Assembly (NCBI RefSeq): GCF_036588685.1
Contig: NC_086374.1
Coordinates: 22,250,886 to 22,314,885, forward strand
Reading direction: 5' to 3'
Source: Mytilus trossulus
Lineage: Eukaryota; Mollusca; Bivalvia; Mytilida; Mytilidae
DNA: 64,000 nt
Under the pieces are notes generated by a model. It saw only the letters and a list, made by a program, of their open reading frames with translations, did no database searches and was not told the origin of the DNA. A program made the translations under genes and the position numbers. Positions 1 through 10,441 of the stretch are shown in pieces. Each line of letters opens with the position of its first letter. Within the stretch, counting starts at the first letter, position 1.

Positions 1-1
1 A

Positions 2-1333
2 GAGCCGATTTTACATTTTTCACAACACGAACACGATGAAAAAGGAAGCGAAAATTTAGAAAATACTATCAAGTCTGAAGAAATGGCATTTGAAAACATA
101 TCACCGACACCTGAAATTAATAAATTACCAACACAAAATAAAAAAGAAACTGTGGAAAGTTACAATGACTCTAGTGACATTTTGCCTACTACAATGGTAG
201 AACAAATTGTACTTTTTTCACAACAAGGAGGGGAAAAAGGAAACAATATTTCTGAAAACAATACAAAGTATGTAGTTCAGACATTTGAAAACACATTGGC
301 ATCACCTGAACCTCAAGGAATACCAACACCAGATCAAATACAAAACACGGAACATTCAAATGACAATAATAATACTTTGCCTACTACAATGGTAGAGCAA
401 CTTGTACCCATTAGAAAGCAAAGTAATAAAGAGGGTGACGACAATTCTCAAATTTTAGAAATATCATCAAAAGATCTCACGTTTGAAAACCCATTACAAG
501 CTTCTACAAACGATCTTATACAAAATGTGAAAAGTTCTGATACTACCATAAATATACCTTTTTGTAACACTTTTGATGCTAAAAACAATCAATCCAAAAA
601 TATAGATGAAGAAGTTGTGACGAAAAATTATACAGAGTTAATGACAAATGAACCACAAAATTCATTGGTTACTGAAAAGTTGAAACCTCTAGATTCGAGT
701 AATGGCAATGTAAGATTACGGGATATAGAAAACAGAGGTATGCAATTTGATCATAGGTTAATAAACAGTGCAGAAAAAGCTGACAAGAAAGTATATGCGA
801 CAGAAACATCTATCAATAAAAAACAACCTCAACATACTGACTCTAACAATAAAGATATGAATGGGGATTATTCTGATACAAACGATTGCGGCGCGATTGC
901 ATCGTCAAATCAGCAAACTTTAACATTGGTTAAGGATACAAATAACCATAAATACGATGATTTAACAACAATTCACCGAAATGTAGGCGAAAAACCTAAA
1001 GAACTTTCACAGCAGCCTACAGTAGAATCTCATTCTGACCAGACAGTCACTGCGTATGGAAATGATGTAAAAGACAGAAGAAACCAAAAAACTGAATCGA
1101 ACGGTGTTCTGTCATTTCGAACAGAAACCATGAGAAAAACTGGAGATTACATATGGAATATCGAAACAAAACCACATTTTATCAGGTCAACTATCTCCTT
1201 GGACCAAACACAAGAAGTAAAAAAGTCCTCAATAGCAAATCAATCATTACAAAATCTAAAAAAGAAAAAAGTAAGAAAAGAATTATTGAAGAAGAAATCG
1301 CCATACAATTCAATTACTTTTATACGAAAATAA
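2..1333 (+). CDS. 3' end of a repeat-containing low-complexity protein, function unknown
   Basis: The frame is open from base 2 of the window to a TAA at 1331-1333, so the real 5' end lies outside; the ATG at 83 is internal to the open frame and need not be the start. The protein is rich in Asn, Ser, Thr, Gln, Glu and Lys, has almost no Cys and no obvious membrane segment, and is probably disordered. It holds degenerate repeats of about 65-70 residues: the block LPTTMVEQ occurs twice, each time followed by a Gln/Gly/Asn-rich stretch and a new unit starting FEN (FENIS, FENTL, FENPL). The residues before the ATG resemble the same spacer, so the repeat runs on upstream. The C-terminal third is unrepeated and ends in a Lys-rich tail. 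I do not recognise a family. It could be a terminal exon or a single-exon gene. Confidence 0.6.
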   Translation, partial: EPILHFSQHEHDEKGSENLENTIKSEEMAFENISPTPEINKLPTQNKKETVESYNDSSDILPTTMVEQIVLFSQQGGEKGNNISENNTKYVVQTFENTLASPEPQGIPTPDQIQNTEHSNDNNNTLPTTMVEQLVPIRKQSNKEGDDNSQILEISSKDLTFENPLQASTNDLIQNVKSSDTTINIPFCNTFDAKNNQSKNIDEEVVTKNYTELMTNEPQNSLVTEKLKPLDSSNGNVRLRDIENRGMQFDHRLINSAEKADKKVYATETSINKKQPQHTDSNNKDMNGDYSDTNDCGAIASSNQQTLTLVKDTNNHKYDDLTTIHRNVGEKPKELSQQPTVESHSDQTVTAYGNDVKDRRNQKTESNGVLSFRTETMRKTGDYIWNIETKPHFIRSTISLDQTQEVKKSSIANQSLQNLKKKKVRKELLKKKSPYNSITFIRK

Positions 1334-1488
1334 GACACTGCTTCTTATAATTATCAAATTAAAGAATGCGATAGAACCGATACTTACTTACATTACGCGT
1401 TCATCAAATGGTGTGTGTATGAAATTGTTTATATGAGTTTTTGTATTGATTTTTTTTATTTAGAGTACTTTGCAGTTTTATTGTTCAC

Positions 1489-1494
1489 AATAAA
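1489..1494 (+). terminator. candidate polyadenylation signal AATAAA
   Basis: An AATAAA hexamer lies about 155 bases after the stop codon of the repeat-containing protein, a plausible distance for the end of a short 3' UTR. AT-rich DNA gives this hexamer by chance often, so support is modest. Confidence 0.35.
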
Positions 1495-1669
1495 GTTTAA
1501 CGTATTAAGGAATTTTTATATGGTCCTGTTCCTTTATGTTAACAAGACTAATATCGAGGAAGAAATTCCAAGAAACAAGAAGTAACTGCACAACAGGTCT
1601 ACAAACTGCTTACACATTATTAAAATGTAGACCAAATATAAAATCATTCCTTTCATAGAAGCTAAGACA

Positions 1670-2245
1670 GAAAAATGACGCGCGTTTCTTCTACAAAAGA
1701 CTCATCAGTGACGCTCGAATCATCAAATGATAAACAGGCAAAATAAAGCTCGAAGTTGAAGTGCATTGAGGACCGAAATTCCCAAAAGTGTTGCCAAACA
1801 CGGCTAAGATTATCTATTCCGGATGTAGAAAAGCCTGAGTATTTCAAAAACTCAGAGCTATATAACAGTAAATTTATAATTATGACCATATCAATGACAA
1901 TTCATGTCAACTCAAGTGCTGACTACTGAGATTGTGATATCTTAGGTGAAAAAAGCCACACACCCACCAACAGTGACATCGACCCAGTGGTTGTAAATAA
2001 ACTCATCATAGATGCCAGAATAAAATTTTATATTTGCGCCAGACGCGCGTTTTGTGTACAAAAGACTCATCAGTGACGCTCCAATCAACAACTGTTAAAA
2101 AGAACAAATATAGCTCGAAGTGTATTGAGGACCAAAATTCCCCAAAGTGTTGTCAAACACGGCCAAGATAATCTATTCTTGATGTAGAAAAGCCTGAGTA
2201 TTTCATAAATTCAGGTTTATATAACAGTAAATTTATAATCATCTT
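1670..2245 (-). repeat. two adjacent copies of a dispersed mussel repeat
   Basis: Two copies lie head to tail (about 1670-1975 and 1990-2245). The shared core is a CGCGCGTTT run, then ACAAAAGACTCATCAGTGACG, then a stretch ending in AGAAAAGCCTGAGTATTTC. The same core recurs at 3805-3885, 4890-5215 and 59690-59880. Short open frames across it in several copies are by-products. Orientation is arbitrary. I recognise the motif as widespread in mussel genomic sequence; the class is unknown to me. Confidence 0.6.
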
Positions 2246-4889
2246 TTTGGTTATAAAAACTCCTCCGTGTTGTATCTAGTGTATTACTTTCTCGAGCAAA
2301 CAAAGTACATTCGTACTGGGACTATTATATGCATAACTGTTAACTTCTTGATATATGTTACAGATAATTGCTACACTTGTCCTATGTATTTCGTTATCTG
2401 GAAGATCTATGTAACCTGTGTGTCACATAATTTTAATGCTTATCTCTAAATCAAGCAATTGACAATGGCGTCAAATATATTGTGTGGTAAGAATTATGCT
2501 TCTGATAATGACGAATAATATGTATTCTATTTCAAAGTACGAAATAGAGGATCTTGTTTTTTGCCAAGATTTTGCCAAATAAAGCTATACAAGTAATCTA
2601 TGAAAATACTCGTACTCAGTCTTTCGAAAGAAGTTTATAAACAGTAAATTCATAATTTTGACCACATCAATGATGGTTCATGTCAACACAAAAGTGCTGA
2701 CTACTGGGCTTGTGATACCATCTGGAAGAAACGTCAACCAGAAGGGGCATCGCCAAAAACATATTTGTAGTCATCTTTGAAACAGATGTTCAATAAGGGT
2801 CAATTGACTCCTATTTGAGAAGGGATGATTTTAACTTTCTCACTTGGAATTTTTAGTTCAATTACTTTCTTGTAAGCAGCAATTCTGCATCAAGAGAATC
2901 ATGATAGGAAATGCCAGATCTAGATTATCATTTCAATAACTATACTCCGCAAGCAGGATTTGCTTGGCTGTAATTATACAGAGATGAAATGTTCTCTTTT
3001 TTTTTGTGCTATTGTCACATTTCATGGCCGGTGTGAGAAAATATAAAATATTTCACTTGTGAAAAATCTGTTCTCGACAAATGATTGGTTGAAATTTAAT
3101 TGTGACGTTGAATTTTCTTGTTTTCTTCTAAATTTTCTTATTGCGACGTCATGAAAAAAGGCGACCATGCCTGATGACGTCATATCAAAAGTACACAACT
3201 TTCCTCAAATCTTTGAAAAGGAAGTGAAAAAACACGTCCTCTAATAGAAACAATTAAGAATAATAAAATAAACAGAGTAAATTATTTATTCAAAGAGGGC
3301 TAGTTATAACAGACAAATCTTCTCTTAGACCCTCAAGTACACAAACCATAAACAGTACACAAAACATAAATTACAACACCAACCCTTATAAGAATCGCGG
3401 TGATGTCCAGAAGGTTAGGCAGATCCTGTTCCATATGTAGAATCTGTCGTGTTACATACGTCGGTTAAACATCATTTTTCTAAAACTGTGTATAATAGAT
3501 TTAGAACAAGACACTTTATAAGATATTTGTATAAAGTAGATTGTCATAAATAGTGCGTCATTCAAGAAATGTAGCATCTTGATAATGTCAGTTTCAGAGA
3601 ATTTGTTGTTTGAATCAGAGTGATTGTTAACAAAGAACGATTTGTCTCTCCATGCGACAATTTTCTTGTCTCTACGTTGGCCATGTTTTTAATGAAAGAA
3701 AATAGGACCAATCTTGTCAATGTGTCTGTTAGTTATAAATGGGGAACACTTTTTTTTAAAGGGTACAAAATTATTTTGTGTTAATACTATTGCAAGCGAG
3801 AAGATGCTTAGATTAGACTCATCAGTGACGCTCGAATCAAGAAATGTTTAAAAGGCCAAATAGAGTACGAAGTTGAAGAGCGTTGAGAAAGCTTATCAAA
3901 AAATATAATCGTAAGCTTGCAGTTTAATGTACATGAGGGGGCACGAGGGTATATATCCAATATTTTTTTCAAATAATTGATTCCGTTATTTTTTTTTTTC
4001 TATATATGAACTTTATCATATAGGCTACCTAATACAAAAATAAAATGAAAAAAATGGAGTCACCGTTTATTTTAGCTTACAATTTACTTTTTCAATGATA
4101 TAAACATTTAAAAAGTCATCGGCGGCCATAACGAATTGAATTTTAAGTTGATTGTTGTACCCTATCATAGAATAACAAAAAGTATAAGAAATAAAAGTTT
4201 TAATGGGAAAAAAATGTTTTCATATTTGCTTAAATTTTTGTATCCTCTAGGCCTCTTTAAGTGAATTTTAAAACATTTTTTATAGAAATTTTGCTGAATC
4301 ACTGAAAACATTGCTAGGAATTTTGTAAAGTCAAATATTATTTAAAACATATGGTAACGCATCGCACCTTTTTTTCTTCGAATTATTTTTTACAGGCATC
4401 ACTGGTTATATCATATTTTAAAAAGAAGGAGAACGTAAAGTTACTACTACTTGGAAGCACTTGGTCTGGAAATATATTTTCATATATTGCATGCAGACAA
4501 AACCATATTTAGCCAAACCTTTTCGAAAATTCCAATATTTGAATCTTAAACTTCGTATCCTTGATTTGGCCTTCCAACTGTTTGATGTGAATGCCATCTA
4601 TGAGTCTTTATTTAGTTGACACGTGCGTCTGGCGTATAAATTGATGAGTTACTTGGCACATAGACTTATAAATTGATAATATAAAACTAATTCAACGGGG
4701 AATTGACAAAATCACAGAACTTACAAAATCTTAGCAATAAATGAAAAAAGACCAAGAGAAAAACAACAGAACACAAAACACAACATAGACAAAAATAAAG
4801 ATTGAGCCCGTCAATAACCGAGGGTGATTTTGTTTTGCACCAAAATATACTGATCTAAGTGTTTTTAAATATATCTATAATCAACGAAC

Positions 4890-5215
4890 ATTTGACAAAT
4901 AAACTCATCATAGCTACCAGGAGTAAATTTTGTTCATACGCCAGACGCGCGTTTCGGCTACAAAAGACTCATCAGTGACGCTCGAACTAAAAAGTTCAAA
5001 AGGCCAAATAAAGTACGAAGTGGAAGAGCATTGAGGGCCAAAATTCCTAAAAGTTTTGCCAAATACAGCTAAGGTTATATATGCCTGGGGGTAGAAAAGC
5101 CTTAGTATTTCAAATAATTCCAAATTTTGTAAACAGTTAATTTATAAAATATGACCATATGAATGATAATTCATGTCAGCACAAAAAGAGTACTGGGCTT
5201 GTGATACCCTAGTAT
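4890..5215 (-). repeat. dispersed mussel repeat, longest copy
   Basis: This is the longest copy of the family in the window. It starts with AACTCATCATAG, carries the GACGCGCGTTTCG core and the ACTCATCAGTGACG block, and ends near TACTGGGCTTGTGATACC. No terminal inverted repeat or coding sequence is visible. Confidence 0.6.
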
Positions 5216-5576
5216 CAAATATACCCTCGTATACAAGGTATATGAATAAAATATACAATATAGACAGTACATGAAATAACTATTTCTTCAAAACAGGGAT
5301 GAATCCATTAATGGTTAATCGTCAAGTTTGCAGTTTAACCTAAAAGTTTTTAAGGATGTTATTAAGATATATTTTGGTATGATGATTTTAGATGTCTTTA
5401 CAATTTGATACTTTTCTACAAAAAGGGTGAATATCTCATGCTATTCAATCTACTAGTTTTAAAAAGGCAACTGATTGATTGTTTTCTAACATAAAACATA
5501 GATGACTGTATGTGTGCGGATTAGTTCTAGTGACCAAACACTGATGATAATGATTAAACTTCATCATATATTTTAG

Positions 5577-8500
5577 TTTTAGCTTACTTGTGTGTTCTAA
5601 CATCATATGTGGAAGCAGAAACATCTACGGTTGCAGTTGTTGATACACCAGGTAAATCAAGTTTACTATATGCTTCAACACATTTGTTCAAGAGGTTATT
5701 GGTGTGTTAACTGGGGTAGAAAAACTCAAAACCGAAACAAAAATCTAATGAACTATCATGTAAGATATTTTTAAGAAGCGGTACTGTGTACAGACCAATA
5801 ACCTCTAAAAGAATTGTTTGATCAACACAAAATATTTGCTGTTTTAATTTTTTACTTTTTCCATGAACTCCAGGATTCCATTATATGTATTGCAAATGAC
5901 TATTAAACAAGCACAGTTTAAACATTTGTCTATTGATTGAAGTGTAAACCAAGAAAAGTCTAACGGACCAATAAAATTCAAATATTAATTTTACATTGAT
6001 GCAAATCATTTAAGATATTTAATATAATGTATTTAATTTACACAATTCTGAGGCTAATCAATCAACTCTGAAACATAAAAATATTCAGATCAAATGACAA
6101 CTCAAAAAGATAATTGACGGTAAATGGCTGACCCGTGTTAAGAGAGCAATATCTCTTGCACATAAAATACACCCTTGTAGATTTCGAAAAAAGAGCAGGC
6201 TAATGCCGTTACAAGGAAGCACTTAAACTAGCAAAATGGAAAGGAATTAATATAAGTTGCAATAACTTGTTTCCTAATCCACTATTATAAAAAAATTCAA
6301 ACTAACAGTTCAAAATTATGTTTCCAATCTAAAAGGTTTTATCAGCGAAGTCATTTTATGTTTTGTTTCGTAATTTTAAATGTCTTTCCCTCATCCATCA
6401 ATATATGCTGTACTGGAACATTTATTTAAATGTATATATATTTAACTCAGACTGAACTCAACCTACTTCACTGACCATGAATGAATGAAAGTTGAAAGTC
6501 TCAAAGACCAAAATGTCTATAAAGGTTTATTGTAATAGATACTGGAAAACATATTTGCACATCCAAGTAACAATAATGCTATACATGCAAGAATTTGCAT
6601 AGAACGCGTAAACTTGTCCTTGATATAAACAATAAATATTGACTTGCTGCTATTGCGAAATGCGAAAAGGACTAAATCACAATAACATAATGTTTATCAC
6701 TCAACCATGAAATAGCTTCATGCCGTTATCAGTCTAGCTAGCATGAGTATGTCTCACAGATTGCATCTTGTCGCAGAGAGACAACCATGTGTCAGTCAAG
6801 CGATTACAGTAAAATAACTAAAACACGAAAAGAATAGGTAGAATGAATGGGCATGTGTGGATTAAATAGTGCATTATAATTGATTGTTTGTGTTTAATGT
6901 TTTTTTTGAAAATTGTCTAAATATAGTACAGTTTCTGTTTGCTTAACCACAGACACACCGATGGACACTACGATGACTTCTACATCAGACTCTATGACGT
7001 CTACTACATCATCAACCACCATGTCACCAACAACACAAGCACATTCTGACCACGTCACTTGTTACTCCTGCAAGTTTCTGTCGAACCTAAGCAATTGTCG
7101 ATTTGCCAAGCATTGTCCAGCAGGATCTGTAAGTAGCTGTTATAGATATATACATGTGTATGTCCCCCTTTTGATATTATCTTTTATAAACTTCGCTCGA
7201 AGAACGTGTAAGAGAGAAAACAATCCATCAGTTATTAGAGAGTTCACATCGATTATAAAACTTCACTTTATATATTTTGTATCTGTATTATAGTGTTATT
7301 AAGTTATAATTGACTGTTTCTGTATTGGCACTGGTATAGATTCAAGGTTTGCTGTATTTGCCTCGAGACTCGTAGGATCGAGGCCGATACAGCTGACCGA
7401 GAATCTATACCAGTGCCAATACGGAAACAGCCAGTTCACAACACTTTTATTAAATAATCCAACTTTTTTCAATACAGACTTGTTCTAAATGCTGTATTAC
7501 ATACATCAAATGTGAATATAGGACCACTATTCCCAATACAGACTGGCAATGATGTAAATATAAGGCCAATATTTCCAATACGGACTGGCAATAAATCCTG
7601 GATTACATGCACAATATATGTTTATATGTAATTCAGGATTCATTACCACTCTTCTTTATAGACATATTAAAATGAAACTGTTATGTATATAAAAAAATGT
7701 GTTATTTATCCTCGTCTGCTTTTATCAGTTTTTGTTGATAATCTGTACTATACTTGAGGGCCTAGATGTAACGATTGATTCCTGCAGTTATTATTGCAGA
7801 ATACATTTTTTCAAACTTTTCAAACGCAATTTTATTTATTTTCAGCTCATACCAGGCCTGGATATTCATTTTCAAAATCCGCCTCACCTCCCCATCCATG
7901 TCTACCCTAAATGGTTGTCCCTTTTTCTAAATGTTAGTTTATGCTCTATAATCAATAATACTCATATGTTCTATCATTGATAATAATTATATCTTTCAGT
8001 CGTGTTTAACAGGACAGTTGACCAGTGGATTATATTACCTGGACTGTGTACCTTCACCAGTATGTAGTAGTAATTAAATGACAAAGTCAAATGTAACATA
8101 AATGGTTAAAAGATTAAATAATCACCAGACTAGTGTAAACTCACAATGTAAAGATGATAATAAACTATAAATGACACATACATGTAAAATCTTAAAAATC
8201 AAAACGATCAATCTACACTTTTTTTTTTTGTGTCTTTTAACTTTTTCATATAAAAAAAAAGACCTAAAGACCTTATTTTCTGTGTCTTTAAAAAGACCTA
8301 TCATTGTTATTTTCTTTGTTGTTTGGTCTTTTGTGTAGAGTTGTCTCACTGGCAATCATAGTTCATACCACATTTTCTTTTTAATCTGAAATTACGATGT
8401 TTTCGCGAGTAAATATGAATGATAATGCTTACAATACTCATATTGTTTTTGCAGGCATGTGCAGTGTTACCGGCACAGCTGCAATCGGCTGGGAAAGTGA

Positions 8501-8583
8501 CATATCTCAATCAACAGTTCAAACGTTTTGAGTGTTGCTCCAGCCTTAAATGTAACAAAAATGCAGCACTATTTGTAGGATAA
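5577..8583 (+). CDS. Ly6/uPAR-type three-finger protein, secreted
   Basis: Four exons join in frame: 5577-5651 (acceptor at 5576 or 5582), 6953-7128, 8000-8059 and 8455-8583, each with GT/AG borders and matching phases (1, 0, 0); the stop is TAA at 8581-8583. The exon with the start codon is upstream and not located. The first exon here ends a signal peptide (LCVLTSYVEA). A linker of about 30 residues made mostly of Thr, Ser, Met and Asp follows. The Ly6 domain starts at VTCYSC and closes with the family signature CCSSLKCN; ten cysteines fit the Ly6/uPAR pattern. Only eight residues (KNAALFVG) follow that signature, so no hydrophobic GPI-attachment tail is seen, which favours a secreted product. 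An AATAAA at 8918-8923 could end the mRNA. Family assignment is solid; the ligand is unknown. Confidence 0.82.
6114..6296 (+). mobile_element. 3' fragment of tRNA-derived SINE
   Basis: This matches the tRNA-unrelated body and tail of the complete SINE at 58791-59151: AAATGGCTGACCCGTGTTAAG, then ATACACCCTTGTAGATTTCG, then a tail with AATCCACTAT. The tRNA-like head is absent. It lies in an intron of the Ly6-type gene. Confidence 0.7.
7311..7433. repeat. 123-bp imperfect hairpin in Ly6 gene intron
   Basis: Arms 7311-7343 and 7401-7433 pair at about 31 of 33 positions. Inside them GCTGTATTTGCCTCGA pairs largely with TCGAGGCCGATACAGC, so almost the whole segment folds back on itself. It may be a foldback MITE or a small-RNA precursor. 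Confidence 0.75.
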
Positions 8584-10441
8584 TCAAACAGACAGTAGAT
8601 ATATTAAACATATCATTAAACAGAATTGTTTTCAATTACATCAATTTGCCAAGTAAATTCCTTAGGTAAGATATACCAGAATGAAATTTCATCAAAAAAA
8701 TATTTCGACTAGTTCCTGTGTACCTTTGTAAAATTAAAAATGGAAAATAATTTGAAGCTATTCCCACAATACTTCACAGGACTATGTTGAACAAAAGATT
8801 TTATTTGAGGCTGGAGCTTTGTTTTCTGTACACATGGCTTCATAATAGTGACAACACACATGGCTTGTCAATATGACTTACACCAATTCATACAGTTAAC
8901 CAACAGATCTTATCTTTAATAAAAAAAATAACTGCAGTCTAATGTCTCTAGCCATCTGCACATAAACAGGTTATAGAAGTTTTAAAGCAGTCCAGTATAA
9001 TGTATTTTACAAAATAAGGAAGGCACAACCAGTTTAAAACTGTTCAAGTAACTAGGTCACTGATGTTATGATGGTTAAAATAGATGAGTTTCATCAGGGA
9101 AAAGGCAAAATCAACAGCATACCAAATATCATAAAAAGTTCTAAGAACCCATAAGAAAAGGTTAAAATTCCAATTATGAGGTGATATTCTTTTTTTGGTT
9201 TATAAACTATTGTGGATGCCATTATATAGTATTTAGTTACTGAAGTATTAATTTGGGAACAGGTGGTTCACATAACATGGAGTATTAAAACTGTTGTTAT
9301 CCACCTCTAGGTTAGGGGTTATTAAATTGAAGTTCACATGAATACAGATTCAAGTGAATAATTCATCATCAATATTTCTTAGCTCATTTTGACAAAGTTG
9401 GACCATACTGGCCTCTAAAAAGCAAATTATTATTTCACTTTTTCACTTTCATTAAAGATTGAACAAATAAAATCATATTTTATATTTTATATATATCTCG
9501 TAGCCAGTGCCCCATTAACAAAAAGGGCAAAAAAAATAAAGAAAGTAATTTATTTGATTTTTTATTATAATCAAGATCTGACTGATACCAGAGTTCACAT
9601 GTCTGTGGAATGATATTTGATTTTAACAATATGAAAAATCAACATAATTAACATATGATAGCTTAAAAGACTTCAGTCAACATATAACAGGACTACCATG
9701 TAAAGTAGACTATTCAAAATTCCATAACATAAATCATCCTTGTAACCAATATTTATATTTATTTATCAGTATATATCTCCTATATATGAGGGTAGCAATG
9801 CCCTTTAACGTCAGGTGTCAAATAGTCATTTCCGCTACCGTTAGCCTCAAATTGGTTAAAATTTTACAGAGATTCGTCAAAATATCCTTATCGTGATTCA
9901 TCAGAGGTCTCAAATAATTATTGTTTCCATCATTTTTCGAAAAAAATTAACGTGATTCGTCAAATTAAGTTGATGTTTTTTTCGTCTAAAAGACAGTGTA
10001 CATTTTATTGTCATACACCAAAAATTACTGTTAACCTCATTTGGCAAGAAATTTTACCATTATTCGTCATGAAGCTACCACTTTTACCACCCTCTTATAT
10101 ATTAACAATGATAAAGCATGAAATATTATCAATGTTAACATAGATACTTCCAAAGAACATTTAACAAAACAAACATCAAAATTGAAATTACATCATCTTA
10201 TTTAATAAGGATAATCTAGGACTTATAAGTAAATATCTAATTATTCTATAAATCATATTGCTATCATATATCTTATAAATCAAATTGCTACCATACATTT
10301 TATAAATCATTAAACAGATTTGCAGATATTGTTCTATGCCCCTGAATATGTCCTATGATTCATAAACATGTTCTGATTATGTAAAACAAGTTTCATTCAC
10401 TAGCACTGCTCTAACAGCATAAACATTGTTCTTATGATTGA
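8584..10441. other. 3' flanks of the Ly6-type and LTA4H genes
   Basis: The two genes converge here. I see no coding exon. A possible small inverted-repeat element runs from about 9781 to 10101: its ends, TATATATGAGGGTAG and the inverse of TACCACCCTCTTATATA, agree at about 13 of 15 positions, and its interior repeats ATTCGTCA-like words. The rest is AT-rich and nondescript. Confidence 0.4.

Larger units (their letters stand above)
1334..5576. other. 3' UTR and repeat-rich intergenic DNA
   Basis: No convincing coding exon is seen. After the short 3' UTR, the stretch holds at least four pieces of one dispersed repeat (about 1670-1975, 1990-2240, 3805-3885 and 4890-5215) and a further partial piece at 2635-2720. 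A segment at 3090-3175 with GACGTCAT motifs recurs in inverted orientation near 32125-32195. A piece at 3400-3470 resembles, in inverted orientation, the repeat at 43965-44200. The first exon of the Ly6-type gene, carrying its start codon, should lie somewhere in here but I could not place it. Confidence 0.5.
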
